In this document: piece by piece, positions 1-11,879 of the stretch
How the letters are laid out: every line of letters starts with the position of its first letter
How positions within the stretch are numbered: position 1 is the first letter of the stretch
NCBI GenBank assembly: GCA_012295275.1
Contig: CM022667.1
Location: forward strand, 11,583,538-11,647,537
DNA: 64,000 nt
Direction: 5' to 3'
From: Chrysomallon squamiferum
Lineage: Eukaryota > Mollusca > Gastropoda > Neomphalida > Peltospiridae
The notes under the pieces: model-generated
Seen by the model: only the letters and a program-made list of their open reading frames with translations
Database searches by the model: none
Told to the model about the DNA's origin: nothing
Translations under genes and position numbers: made by a program

Positions 1-122
1 CTACATCACAGAAAACATGGGTAGGAATTTAAACACTGATATACTTCGGACACCCACACAAAAAGAAAAAAGAAAAGAAATTACGAAATTGTAAGCAAAT
101 GTATTAGCTTTGCCTTCTTCTT

Positions 123-197
<75 letters not shown>

Positions 198-487
198 TTG
201 ATTATTATTATTATTGTTGTTGTTGTTGTTATTATTGTTGTTATAATAATTGTCTTTATTATACAGAAACTACTCATCGTTTTTACATCGGACTGACGGA
301 TATAGTCACACAAGACGTGTATGTTTGGGAGAACGGAGTTCAGGCAGTGTTTTTCAAGTGGAGAGCCAGTGAACCTAACGGTATTGATCGAACCGAGGAC
401 TGTGTTTTCTTATGTATTCTATGGAACACTTGGATTGACATCTCATGTTCTATAAGACAAATTTACATTTGTGAGAAACCAATGTGA
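1..487 (+). CDS. PAN/C-type lectin gene, 3' end only (partial)
   Basis: Two exons are visible: 1-20 (the last bases of the first CTLD exon, ending YITENM plus one base before a GTAGGA donor) and 267-487 (acceptor TATACAG at 261-266, stop TGA 485-487). The phase-1 intron between them holds TTC and TTA repeats. The last exon is 221 bp, as in the intact gene at 6490-8037, and encodes the long-loop half of a CTLD: FYIGL, VWENG, SEPN then EDC, the WNTWID strand, and IYICEKPM. The EPN triplet is the one that goes with mannose-type Ca2+-dependent sugar binding in this family. A probable poly(A) signal AATAAA is at 588-593. The rest of the gene lies left of the window, and by analogy would be a signal peptide and PAN exon. 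Secretion and sugar binding are inferred from family. Confidence 0.8.
116..250. repeat. TTC/TTA/TTG trinucleotide array
   Basis: Consecutive TTC, TTA and TTG tracts fill the intron before the last lectin exon. Both strands read open across it only because the period is three. Confidence 0.9.
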
Positions 488-587
488 TTTTTTTTGTTGT
501 CAGAAATCAGTGTGATCATCTACATTGGTAACCTCGGTGAAAACTGGGTTGACTACTCCATGAACCAAAACAGAAACTGTATCCTTA

Positions 588-593
588 AATAAA
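588..593 (+). promoter_or_regulatory. Poly(A) signal AATAAA
   Basis: A canonical hexamer lies about 100 bases after the lectin stop codon at 485-487. Confidence 0.5.
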
Positions 594-1640
594 TACATGG
601 TTGATGTGACAGTGAGGGCTAGATTTTTTAATTCTTACTTTTATTTTTATATGCTTTTGTTTTCATCCTATTTTGGTTTAAATTAATATCTGGAAAAAAT
701 ATCTTAACCAAAAATAAAAATAAATGACTGTGAAGTCGTCGCGATAAAAATAAGTAATTACAAATCCCACTTCATCTACAGTAACAATTAAACTATTAAA
801 GAACAGAAGGGGTAATAACTGAACAAAAATTGTATGAAGTCATTATCTCGATATAAATGGCTTTGACTTCTTTAACAAGGGTCACTTGAATTTCAAACGC
901 CAATCAGGAATTGGAAGCAAAGTTCAGCATAACATCTACTTCACGTTAAATAAATAATTGACGGATACGAAGAAGATGACTATAAATATGGATATTTACA
1001 AATTTTCAACAATGGACTTTCTTTAAAACACTAATAATAAAAAAATTATCAACATGAACAAAATAAAACTATCGGCAGTATCAAACAAAGATTAACTGCT
1101 CCTGTACTAAAATTAATGCTTGTAAAACTGACGAAATAAAATAATGGCCTGCTTTGTAGGAAGCGATTATTACCCTCGGTTATTGAGCAGCAATTTTGTT
1201 TACGGTTATCTTTGTGACCTTGTGGTATCGTCTTTCGCTCACTATTCATTTCTAAATATTTGCACGTATATATCTATTCATAATGTTTTATTTTATCAGT
1301 ATTTCGTTATGTAACAAAATATGAACCAATCCGTTCAGAGCCATTAAATGTATTTATTGTGTCAACACTTAAAAACATCAAGAAAGTAACACTGAAACGT
1401 CAGTACTTTAAAACCAATAACGATTACACTTGTTCGTAATTAAATTTTAATTTCCTTTGTGTATTTATGTTTTTAAAAGTTTACTTAATGCTAATCCTCT
1501 CAGTTGCTATATATTGAATGAATCAATAAACAATTAAATCCATCGATATTGATTTACGTTACAAACATATTTCGTTGATCATTTGTAAACATTCATATCT
1601 GCAAATAATACAAAAACATTTTATTGTATGTCAGATATCA
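594..1640. other. Non-coding AT-rich stretch
   Basis: Intergenic DNA without a convincing coding frame, RNA gene or recognisable element. The short open frames here lack splice or codon support. Confidence 0.5.
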
Positions 1641-1647
1641 ATTAGCG

Positions 1648-1800
1648 TTGACTGTTTTGAGGCGTTTGACAATGTTCTTATTAATACACCACCAAACACA
1701 TTGTCTAAAGCCGTGGGCCTGTGTTCGATTCTGTCTGCGTCTATTGGAAATATTATTAATATTTAATCCCAGCCAAATACAGAGACACACTGCCTAGTAC
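1648..1800 (+). repeat. Degenerate SINE-like repeat, copy a
   Basis: This copy aligns by eye with the reverse complements of 19485-19625 and 21895-22040. Shared blocks include a TTTGACAA..TTCTTATTAATACA segment, a TGTTCGATTCTG block that fits a pol III B box, and a CCAAATACAGA..CACACTGC tail. A tRNA-derived SINE is the likely class, but the A box is too decayed to be sure. Confidence 0.5.
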
Positions 1801-1804
1801 GAAT

Positions 1805-2880
1805 TATTATATGGAAATTCGTTCACATCTGTAATACCTGTTTCCATATATTGATATCTGTGTCTGAGGATAGAGATAACATTTACAACGAAAATAATTA
1901 AACGATGTTGCAGAATTCTATCATTATAAAATCAGATCAAACCAAAGAGAAATTTAGTGTTCATTGTTTTCATTTTATTTTAATAATAATAATAATAATA
2001 ATGTATTAAAATCAAAATAATTTTGAAAAATCATATTATAAATGAATAACAATAAGGATGACAACATCAAGCATCCCACCACCGTAACGACGACAGCAAA
2101 CTACACTAAAAGCTGTTAAATTGCCAACACGAAACAGAAATAATAATAAGTCATTTAAAATAACAAACAAAAAGAAAAAAAAGAAAAAACTCAGTTAGTT
2201 TCAGGACTGAGTATAGTGTTAAAACCTGTTAAAACCAACAGAGAACGTGCGGGGCGACATGCAATGTTGTTGACATGAAAAATACTTTTGTGAAAAACTT
2301 GTGTGACTGTCACCAGAACAGACGAGTACATGTGACAAAACATCCAAACACACAACAAACATATTTAAAATTAAAAAAGACGAAATAAACACACAATGTA
2401 AAACTCCTGATATTCGTTTCTTGTCTAAGTTTAACACGCGATATTGTCTAAAGTTATTTTTCATATATATATATATATATATGGTTCCTCCCACTTGATC
2501 TAAACTGTTCCCATTTGGTCCTAAAGGAGAGGATTAAGTAGGTTTTGCCCACATGATCTGATGTTTAATGCTCATTTGACCTTGTGCGTCATCTCAAGTT
2601 GAATCAGGGATCTCTACACTAATGTAATGCTATGCTGTTTTAAGTAAAATCATAGTTACTTGTTAACCTGCTTTATGGATCCACCGATCTGATATTTCTT
2701 ACTTTGGAAAACAGAAATAATTAGTTTAATTAGCTTTACTATATTCCGCCTGCAATGTACTAGTCTTAATAAAAGTATAAATAACGGTAAAGGAACAACC
2801 ATAAACAACGCAGGGAAATTTAATAATATATATATATATATATATAATATATAGAATGTTTGACAACTGATTTTGAATAA
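1805..2880. other. Non-coding stretch with TA and AAT microsatellites
   Basis: Contains an AAT run near 1985, TA runs near 2463-2482 and 2826-2849, and no supported gene. Confidence 0.5.
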
Positions 2881-3350
2881 TTGTAACTGTAAATCACTAC
2901 TGGAAACGAATGCGCAACTTTTTTGTCTTCAATAAAGTTCGTTTTACAATTAACAGTATGGAAATGTTAAGGATAAATCATGTTTTGTTCTTCTTCTTGC
3001 TAGGTATTACTATTTATTATGGAAATATTGATAAATCATGTTTTGTTCTTCTTCTTGCTAGGTATTACAATATTGATTGTGTCAAACTGAAACATTAAAA
3101 AGTTTAATTTTCCCAGAGGAACAAATCTAGTCGTCTGTGAATATTTAATAAAATTTTGTCGCTTTGGATGATTAATTCTCAAACAAAATATTGTTTCAGC
3201 ATGTCACACATCGGTTATTTTTCGGGATCGATTGATTTTTTTATATCGAATTTTCTGTTTTCTGTTTAACCTTAGCCACAGCGGAATATGATACAAGGTT
3301 GAAAATATTTCTTTTTCCTTTGAGACCAGATGTCATCTCGGTGAGTGAGA
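2880..3350 (-). repeat. Interspersed repeat A-B, deleted copy
   Basis: In reverse orientation 3100-3350 matches 16690-16935 and 24205-24445 (blocks around TATTCCGCTGTGGCTA, ATATTCACAGACGAC and CTGGGAAAAT). The stretch at 2880-2935 (AACGAATGCGC) matches the start of segment B near 17765. The order of A then B agrees with the long copy at 16.7-18.7 kb, so this is one element with an internal deletion. A 69-base direct duplication containing TTCTTCTTGCTAGGTATTAC lies at about 2965-3068. Confidence 0.6.
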
Positions 3351-3359
3351 TTTTTATGG

Positions 3360-3470
3360 CCTGTGATATTTTGTATGACTTGTTCTTTTTTGACAAGTTT
3401 GACGTGTTTAACCATGTTTACATTCACATCAGGGTCAAAAGAACAAATCATAGGAACATTATTATTATTA

Positions 3471-3506
<36 letters not shown>

Positions 3507-4909
3507 TTATGTTAACTGATTCTTTTCTGTTTTTCTTTCTTACTGGTTATTACTTCTTTATTTGATTTCATTTATCTGTCTCAAGTGTAGTCTGCTGTAG
3601 TCGTGGTGGTGGTGGTGGTGGTGGTTGTGGTGGTGTTTTCCCATCTGTGAAGATATGTATAAAAAAGGTAACTTCAAATTATGAAATTTACTAAGATGCC
3701 TGATATTATGGTCCTTATTGTAAAAATTTATAATGTGACATTTTTTTTTTTTTTATTACTTTTATTCCTATGAGAAAATCTAATTTTTCTTTTGAATATA
3801 GTGTTGTTATTATTATTATTATTATTATTATTTTATCTTTCTTCACCCGTTAACATCTTGAATTATTGTAAATTTCCATATCTTTCCTTTCAGTATCTAT
3901 AAACAGATATGTTACTGAATCTTGTTAGCATGTTTGTTTTGTTTTGTTTGTTTGTTTTTTTTTTTTTTTTTTTGTTATTTTTTATATTTACTGCATGAAT
4001 CTTCAAATTCAAATCACTTTTAATGATGTGGTCAGAGATATTTAAAGCTAGCTAATGACGTCACACATCTGGAATTCTTTTCCCCTTTCTGTTTAAATGG
4101 TTGTCCTCGTTTTCCTTCAAGGAAAGTCAATTTTTGTCGTAGTACTGATCCGATAAAATGACTTCTAACAATATCAAACAGTGTAATCGAACAACAACGT
4201 TGCTGTAGTAGTGTAACCTATTCATGTGTTTAGCATCAATTTATTTATTTATTTATTTATTATAAATAATTTGTTTTTATTTATTCATTTTTTTTTCTTC
4301 TTTTTTCAGTTATTCACTATTCACACAAATTGGAAACTAAGAAACTTATGAACGGTTATCATTTTACAGAATGCGTTAAGTAAACTTGTATTCATTTTCA
4401 TACAGTGATCAGTAACTATTTACTACAGTAGTCAGACTTAGCTCACACAAACATCAGTGATGCACTCAGCTTGCTCGTCATTAAACACCAGTTTGTTCTA
4501 GAAACATGTTCTGACCGTTTATTGGAATTTCTTTCTTTCTTTGTGAAATGCTATGGCCCTGGTCGGGTATTTGGCTGTTGTAAAAGTATTCGTTAAAAGA
4601 AGCAAAAAGGACAAAAAAAAAAAAAGAACCAGAAGAATATAAAATTAAAACTAAGAATGAAAAAAAAATAGTCTTACCGTCACTGACGAATTTATTTGGT
4701 TACTAAAGTATACTTTCTATCTCTGATTTACCATACTTTTCGTTTTTTGTATGATTTCATAAGATCTGTTTCATAAGTAAAAATACTGGAACTTATCATT
4801 TAATATATTTAATTTTCCTTGAGACTTGTAACTAATCCTGCTCTTCATTTTTTTATTTTTAAAGAGATGATTCGTAGATTATGACGTTGAAACATCACGA
4901 TGATGTTGT

Positions 4910-4953
<44 letters not shown>

Positions 4954-5215
4954 ATGAACAGAAGGGAAATAGTAATTCTACAGTAGTCCAATAATAATTT
5001 ATTTTAATTAAGCTCAACATGACCAGTACCATTATCGACACGATCATTATAATAATCATAACTATCATCGTCATTTATAAATTACTGATTCATCAAGAAC
5101 TGAGTAAACTGATTTGTATTAGTTTTATTCACGACGACATCGCATTTGTATATGTTAATACAGAAAACAAATGGTTTCTCACAATGTAGAAAATCACCCT
5201 GGTTTCTCACAAATG
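3360..5215. other. Non-coding stretch with simple repeats
   Basis: Holds TTA arrays (3455-3506, 3810-3831), a GTG array near 3603-3635, poly-T tracts (3740-3754, 3956-3973), ATTT runs near 4236-4260, and CTG/ATG runs near 4900-4957. No gene is supported. Confidence 0.6.
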
Positions 5216-5222
5216 TAGAAAA

Positions 5223-5443
5223 TCACACTGGTTTCTCACAAATGTAATTTAGTCTTCGGGAACAGGCGACATCATGCCATGTGTTCGCCGGAAAATATAA
5301 AAGAACACAGTCCTCATAGGAACCAATATAGTCCGGTTCACCTTTTCCTCAGTTGACAAACACTGCTTCAACTCCGTTTTCCCAAACAAACACGTATTCT
5401 GTAACTAGATCCGATAGTCCGATGTACAGACGCCGTCCTGTAT
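5223..5443 (-). pseudogene. Broken duplicate of the last CTLD exon
   Basis: On the minus strand this 221-bp unit has an intact acceptor and the same frame and end points as the working exon at 6490-6710. It reads RLYIGLSDLV, VWENGVEAVFVN, then TGA at 5349-5351 where relatives have the tryptophan codon of the NWG motif, then GEPD, EDCV and NYICEKPV. The nonsense change removes a conserved core residue and would truncate the lectin domain. The 3' flank has an additional tandem copy of about 25 bases. It is a tandem duplication of the neighbouring gene's 3' end that has lost function, unless it is bypassed by alternative splicing. Confidence 0.8.
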
Positions 5444-5541
5444 CTGTTTAATGACAAAATTTTTATAAAAGAATAACAATACAATAACAACAACAACAAC
5501 AATAATATAATAATAATGTGATGATAATAATAACAAACAAA

Positions 5542-5543
5542 AA

Positions 5544-5598
<55 letters not shown>

Positions 5599-5636
5599 AT
5601 AATAATAATAATAATAATAACAATAACAATAATAAT
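5542..5636. repeat. CTA/AAT trinucleotide array
   Basis: CTA repeats followed by AAT repeats in the intron of the broken lectin copy. Confidence 0.9.
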
Positions 5637-5746
5637 TTTAAAGATAATGTTTTATTTACAACTGCAAATAGATATTCTATATGTGGTACAAGATTATTTC
5701 AGTAATAGTAGTAATAATAGTTGTATACCAGTATTTAAGTTCCTAC

Positions 5747-5801
5747 CGATGTCTGTTTGGATGTAGTCACCAACAGCTGTGTTTTTCTCTTCTGAGTCCA
5801 G
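5747..5801 (-). pseudogene. Truncated copy of the first CTLD exon
   Basis: Reads DSEEKNTAVGDYIQTDI up to a good GTAGGA donor, but similarity to the intact exon (6881-7066) stops abruptly after GAGTCCAGT at about 5801. The signal, PAN and N-terminal lectin parts are missing. This marks the break of a roughly 0.6-kb partial gene duplication that also produced 5223-5443. Confidence 0.75.
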
Positions 5802-6489
5802 TTTTGTATTTGATGTTGTTCTACTCCTTATTTTGTTTTAAGGGCTTTTTTTTTTTTTTTTTTTTTGTTAGTTTGTTGGGAATATTATCATTTTTATTAT
5901 TAATTTATTTATTTACTTATTTATTTAGTTTGTTTACTTCCTTAATTCTTTTTTTAAATTTTTCCTTATTTTGAACATGGTGTGAGATTCATCTGTTTTC
6001 AAGTATTAACATTTCAGTGCTGCTTTGCGACATAATAAATACGTTCATTTGCTTTGAAAGCATCAGTTCGTAGTCTGTAATATGATACTGATAAAACAAA
6101 ACACTCTGCCCATGGAGATACATGTCAAAATGCTGACGGCATTTAGGCGCCCTAGTTAAAACGTTTTTCAGAAATGGCGAATTCCCAGTTTGTTACATTT
6201 ATTCTTGAACAACATCTTCTTTTCATTTTTATTTCATCAGATCCTGTTGAGGATTATGACAAGGAAACAGGGAGGAGTTAGTCTACAGTACACAGTACAA
6301 TATAATTTAATTAAGATGGTCATGACCATTGTCATTATCGACACGTTCATTAAATCATAATCGTCATCGACATCGTTGTCATTTATAAATAACTGATTTG
6401 TCAAGTATTATGAATTGAGGAAACTGATTTTGAATTTGCATTTGTTTATGATAATACAGAAAACAATCGGTTTCTGACAGTGTAGAAAA

Positions 6490-6751
6490 TCACACTGGTT
6501 TCTCACAAATGTAATTTTGACTTCGGGAACATTCGACATCATGCCATGTGTTCCAAGGAAACAATAAGATAACACAGTCCTCGTTGAAACCAGAAGTATT
6601 AGGTTCACCTGTTCCCCAGTTGAGAAACACTGCCCGAACTCCGTTTTCCCAAACAAACACACCTTCTTTAACTAGATCCGATAATCCGATGTACAAACCC
6701 CGTTCTGTTTCTGTTTAATGATAAAAACAAAATCATTAAAAGAATAACAAT

Positions 6752-6783
<32 letters not shown>

Positions 6784-7138
6784 AATAATTATATTAATAA
6801 TAATAATTTTAAAGCTAATATTTTATTTACAACTGCAAAGAGATATTCTATATGTAGTATAAGATTATTTAAGTTCCTACCTGTATTATTTTGGATGTAG
6901 TCACCAACAGCTGTGTTTTTCTCTTCTGAGTCCAGTACAATCAGTCTTGAACCTATCTGACTGCAGGCGTCACGTGCTTGAGAAAATGTTTTCTTTTCCG
7001 CAAAAGCCTTCATACACAGATGCACTTCGTCCAAGTACACAAACCCGTCTTCTACTGGACATGAACCTGTGAGAATAAAACAGTTAATTTCTTTCTTTCC
7101 AAACAACTAATTGATTTATTATTATTATTATTATTATT

Positions 7139-7228
<90 letters not shown>

Positions 7229-7858
7229 GTTATTATCATCATCGTTATTGTTATATGTTTATGCAATTTTATGTATGTACTAACAAAGAAAAAAATAAAA
7301 GTATCTTGCCTGCACTAAGGTAGAAGTAGTTCCAGCCAGGTGATTTAGAGTAACTGCTGTAATTTGAAAATCTCAAGGAATGGAGTCGACAAACACCACG
7401 CACATTGTATGAAAACGATTTACAGAAAGAGTTATCGATACATCGTTTCCGACAAACTACCGAGCTTGTAATTCCAGCTTGAGAAGATAGCAGCTTATCG
7501 TTCACCTCGACATCGTTAAACTTTATATTTCTAATCCACATAGATAAACGGTTGCACCTACAATAATAAAACATCAGTTAAAAAAGAATATATGTATTTT
7601 TATAATCAAAACAGAGATTGATATCCTAATTTTAACAAGTTATTTCTATTCCCAGATCTTTATGAGTAAAAAACCCAACAACAACAAAAAAACAACAAAA
7701 AAAAGCAAAAACATTGAAAAACAAGAACAAAAACAAAATCAAAATACTGAGTGAAACTTGACAACAATGGGTAGATGATGTGCACAGCAAGCTTACAATG
7801 TGAAATTTAACAATCATTGTTGATGATGATGATGATGATGATGATGATGAGAAAAAAG

Positions 7859-7956
<98 letters not shown>

Positions 7957-8037
7957 AATGTATACATACCTTTCTGCAGTTTTGCAACACAAGAGAACAG
8001 CCAAAACCCAGATTCCTTTAATGAGAAAGGTTTTCAT
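6490..8037 (-). CDS. Secreted PAN/apple plus C-type lectin protein
   Basis: Four exons on the minus strand: 8037-7970 (68 bp), 7557-7310 (248), 7066-6881 (186), 6710-6490 (221), giving about 240 residues. Exon 1 is a signal peptide (MKTFLIKGIWVLAVLL, then CCKTAE). Exon 2 is a PAN/apple-like domain (residues 24-106; cysteines in VVCRKRC, NSFCKSFSYN, GVCRLH). Exons 3-4 form one CTLD (107-240) with SCPVEDGFVYL, ACSQIGSRLIVLD, YIGL, WENG, GEPN, EDC, WHD and YICEKPV. EPN plus an acidic WHD is compatible with Ca2+-dependent mannose-type binding. Intron phases are 2, 1, 1. The intron after exon 2 starts with GC (AG|GCAAGA), a rare but accepted donor. Intron 1 carries a long CT array. Likely an extracellular recognition or defence lectin, by family inference. 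Confidence 0.85.
6720..6800. repeat. AAC/AAT microsatellite in lectin intron 3
   Basis: AAC and AAT repeats lie between the two CTLD exons of the minus-strand gene. Confidence 0.8.
7117..7228. repeat. TTA/ATC trinucleotide array
   Basis: TTA, ATC and TTA blocks lie in the intron that starts with the GC donor. Confidence 0.9.
7861..7952. repeat. CT dinucleotide array (about 46 units)
   Basis: An uninterrupted CT run on the plus strand in intron 1 of the lectin gene, 18 bases downstream of its exon-1 donor. The RE-repeat open frame across it is an artefact. Confidence 0.95.
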
Positions 8038-8489
8038 TTTTGCTCTTAACTTTTTGCTGTTAAATTTACAACTGTCAGTTAACCTTAATAAAACAAACGA
8101 AACTAACTGAAACTTAGGCTAATCGTGAATCAAATATGAGTTCAGAATTTAACAAAAACGTGGAATTAATCTGAATGAATGGGAAGAAAAAAAACGAGAT
8201 GAAAAATGTCAAGGGAATTATATTTGTACTCGAATAAATTTACTTTAATTTTTTATGACTACATTCACAGCCATAACAACAGAATAAGTCATTATTGCAC
8301 AAATTTCAAATGAACATATTTAATTTGTAATTAAACACAGACACATGTAGATGTTTACAAAATCAATGAGTCGATGTGAACCGACATTTGGTTTCACACG
8401 ACTCATTTGCGTTGATATCAGCGTGAGTGACGTTATTGTAATGATTATAGTATCTAATTTCGTTTTTCTTATGTAATATTTATACGTAC

Positions 8490-8557
8490 ATTTCTGCGCT
8501 GTTATAGCACACGAGGAGACCCAAAACCCAGATTCCTTTCATGAGAAACGTTTTCAT
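8490..8557 (-). other. Spare signal-peptide exon (duplicate or alternative first exon)
   Basis: A second 68-bp exon lies 0.5 kb upstream of the lectin gene's first exon. It reads MKTFLMKGIWVLGLLVC and then YNSAE, and ends in phase 2 at a fair GTACGT donor. It is open and close in sequence to exon 1 at 7970-8037. The upstream flanks are also similar (for example the TCGATGTGAACCGA block near 8370 and its relative near 9132), so promoter and exon 1 were duplicated together. It could be an alternative first exon of the same lectin or an orphan left by the loss of a neighbouring gene. Confidence 0.65.
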
Positions 8558-9199
8558 CTTAGTTGTTAACTTTTCTACTTACAGCTGTCAGTTCAGTTCA
8601 TATAACAAATGAAACCACATGAAACTCGGGCTAATAATGAGTAACAATTATGAGTTCTAATAGCAGCTAGAACAACTAAAACTTTTAGAAACTAAATTTA
8701 GTAAAAACGTGGAATTAAACTGATTGAATGGGAAAAAAATAACGACATAAAAAAATGTCAATAGAACTGCGTTATACTCTAACGAATTTAGTTTAATTTT
8801 TTACATTCGAAACCATTTGATGGTAACTGATAATCAGTAAATGTAAGTACGAAACAGATCATCATGATAGCAAATGACGTCGACTAAAACGACATCTACA
8901 TCAGAGACAGCACCAACAACAACTGCAATACGCACAACTTCGTTGTCATGATATCTATGATTATGTCTAGCATTTATATTAATTTTGATACTTACTAAAT
9001 ACATTTTTTGTTTTGTTTTACTTGTATTGCATGGTACTGTTACAACTACAGATATTTTAATAAACAACAGACCATGTCAAAGTTTGGAAGTTAATTCAGA
9101 GAGAGGTGTAAATGTATACAAAATCAATAAATCGATGAAAACCGATATTTGATTTGACAGCAGTCAGTTGCGTCAAATGAGATTCTATTATTATTATTT

Positions 9200-10200
9200 T
9201 TTTTTTGTTTCTTTTTGATGAGTTTTATTTTTAACTATTATTCTTCTGTTTTACTTTTTTCTCTTTTTTTTTTCTCGTGTTTGTTGTTTCAGCTATATTT
9301 ATTTAATTTAATTTGCTGTAGTGTCGTTTGTTGTTAAGGTTGCTGTTGTCTTATTTTGGTTGTGTTTTGTTTCCTGTCAAGATTCAGAAATTTCTTGGAT
9401 GCCTGCTTAAATAAATAAATACTTTTTTTTTTTAAATACGTATTCCCTGCTGGACATGAATGATATGCAGGTTGTTGATGTTATTGTTAATCATACAGAA
9501 TGGGATTTTTCTTTCATATATACTTTTATTCTTGCATAAGAAAATATAATGTTTCCTTTAAATATGTATTTCTAGTAGTATTACTATTACTATTAGTAGC
9601 AGTGGTTGTTGTTGTGGTTGCTGTTGTTGTTGTAATTGTTGTAGAAGAAAGAACCCATTAGAAGACAGGTTTCAGTATTTTATCCGGGAAATCGACGTGA
9701 TAACTTCTGAGAATATTTCTGATAGAATTATTATTTTACCATCCTTGTTTTGTTTTTTCTTTTGTTTGTTCTTGATTTTTTGTTGTTGTTGTTGATGTTG
9801 TTTGTTTTTGTTTGTGTGTCTTTTCTTTTTGTTGTTTTGTTCTTGTTGTTATTCTCTTGTTCCTTTCTTTATTTCTTTTTTTTTTCTTTTCTTTTCCGGG
9901 GGTATTTGTTTTATTCTTTGTTTTATTGTAAATCGAATTTTTTGTGTTTTAGTAGTGCAGAAACACTGAACATGTTATTAATTAATTGTTGCTTTTGAAC
10001 TACAACTATTCTTGCTCCGAATTTTTAATTCATGAAATGCTCTTGACAATCAAACATTTTGATGATGCAATGAGTAACTCTGTTTTAACCAACTATTTTA
10101 TTTTAACAAACAATAATCATAACCATCGGGATCATCATAATAGTCATGTTTGTCGTCAGAATTTGTAAATTACTGATTCATTAAAGATTAAAACAAATAA
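9200..10200. other. Non-coding T-rich stretch
   Basis: T-rich DNA with TTG and TTA runs. The open frames here are hydrophobic repeat translations without splice or codon support. Confidence 0.5.
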
Positions 10201-10264
10201 ATGAACTGATTTTGTTAGTTTCATCTGTAACAAGTATCAGATTTGTTTTCAATAATACAGAAAA

Positions 10265-10470
10265 TCACATTGGTTTCTCACAAATGTAATTGCCTCTTGT
10301 AGAACATGTGTTCCACGGAATACGTAACATTACACAGTCTTCGTTAGCGTTACTATTGCGAGGTTCGCCTGCTCCCCAGTTGAAAAACACTGCCTGAACT
10401 CCGTTCTCCCAAACATACACGTCTTCTGTAACTTCATCCGTCAGTCCGATGTACAAATATGTATCTGTGT
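10265..10470 (-). pseudogene. Orphan last CTLD exon with 5-codon deletion
   Basis: Open from an acceptor (TTCAG) at 10471 to stop at 10265-10267, and 206 bp, exactly 15 less than its 221-bp relatives. It reads LYIGLTDEV, VWENGVQAVFFNWG, GEPR, EDCVML, WNT, then jumps to CSTRGNYICEKPM. The missing codons are the segment with the last tryptophan and the acidic Ca2+ ligand, and EPN has become EPR, so Ca2+ and sugar binding of the usual type is unlikely. No matching intact signal, PAN or first CTLD exon lies upstream; only remnants are found at 10698-10745 and 12725-12897. It is most likely a pseudogene, or less likely a diverged exon used in a transcript I cannot reconstruct. Confidence 0.6.
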
Positions 10471-10479
10471 CTGAATAAT

Positions 10480-10626
10480 AACAACAACAACAGAAATAAT
10501 AAAAATACCAAAGACGACAAAAACAAAGACGACAACAATGACAATGACGATGATGATGATGATGATGATGATTATATTAATAACAATAACAATAATATTA
10601 ACAACAACAACAACAACAACAACAAC

Positions 10627-10666
<40 letters not shown>

Positions 10667-10970
10667 TAATAATTAAATATGTAAAATGCATTATCTATAT
10701 TAAGGTGGAATTATTTCCAGCCAGATGGTTTGGCAAACAGAGCAACATTTTACTGATAAGAAGCAATAAAACAATAATGACAGCAACAGCAACAACAACA
10801 ACTAGATAAGCAACTTCAGAAAAACACAACAACAAGAACAACAATAAAAAAAAAAAAAAAAATAGATACTCAAATATATGACGCAAAATAATAATAAAGA
10901 GAAAGATAGTGATAATAATAACAACAACAACAACAACAACAACAACACAAGCAACAACAACAACACAAGG
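10480..10970. repeat. AAC/AAT/GAT microsatellite complex
   Basis: Successive AAC, GAT, AAT and AAC tracts fill the space around the PAN remnant. Confidence 0.85.
10698..10745 (-). pseudogene. Remnant of a PAN exon end
   Basis: About 48 bases resemble the 3' end of the PAN exon (reverse complement of a segment with TTCCAGCCAGATGG), with no open domain left. Confidence 0.45.
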
Positions 10971-11040
10971 ACCAACACAACCAAAAAAACAAGAAACAGA
11001 AACAATTTGATATATCATATGGCATCTAACAACAAAGTGT

Positions 11041-11700
11041 TTACCACACTAACTAATTTTGATGTTTAATTTTTAAACGTTTAATGAAACGTGTTTTTCT
11101 TGCGTGCATGTGACGACAGTAGGATATATCATAAATAAATAACTGAAAAAGGATACGTAACAACAAAAGCTACTAAATCGATAATAGGGCGGATACAAGA
11201 TTACTTAAGAGGGGAGGTACATGATATGGTGGTTAATTCTGATGTTTCAATATAAAGAAATAAATAACTGTGGCTTGGAAAAATATTGAAAGCTCAACTT
11301 TGGCTGGAAATGGAAATGGAAATGTTCTAACAGAGTAAGCTATGTCAGCGCTGTGTTTAAGTATAATTTTAAAAAGCTACAGTTTAGCGTGTCAGTGAAA
11401 TGGTCTCTAATATTTTCAGTTCAGTTATTATACTTGTATTATTCTCGGTTAAAACTTGTAAGTTCTCACTGAAGTTTACAAAGCTTACAACTTTTTTCAC
11501 GTAAGTCTAACCCTGGCCCTGCATGTGTTTCATTATAAAGCCACGCATATTCATTGTTTGGCAAACATTTGAGTTTGAAGTCTGAAAACATTCATTGACA
11601 ACAAAGAGTAGTAATATGACCTGTCAGAGAATTATCGAATTGTATTACTTAGTACGTGAGAAGTGTACGCAAACTCGATGAAAAATTTAACAAATTCTTC
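11041..11700 (-). repeat. Interspersed repeat, segment B copy
   Basis: In reverse orientation this closely matches 18000-18680. Shared blocks include TTAAGAGGGGAGGTACATGA, the GGAAATGGAAATGGAAATG run and ACAGAGTAAGCTA. It encodes no recognisable protein. Confidence 0.7.
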
Positions 11701-11879
11701 TAGTAGGGAATAAACAAGTAGTTGTTATAGATTTTCCTGCCCAAAGGAATAAACAGGTTTCTGTCGCATTTGTCAGTGCTGCTGGTTGTTGCATGTTTTA
11801 CGTGCATGGTGGTTCATTCCTTAGAGAACCTGGATATAACAGATCCCAGGATCAACTCTCCGCATCGGCCCCTATTGAT

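Noticed and set aside
6408-6662. Alternative-frame ORF over the lectin exon (and the matching one at 20254-20466)
   Set aside because: The family frame with YIGL, WENG, EPN/EPH and CEKP runs in another frame with matching splice sites, so these are shadows.
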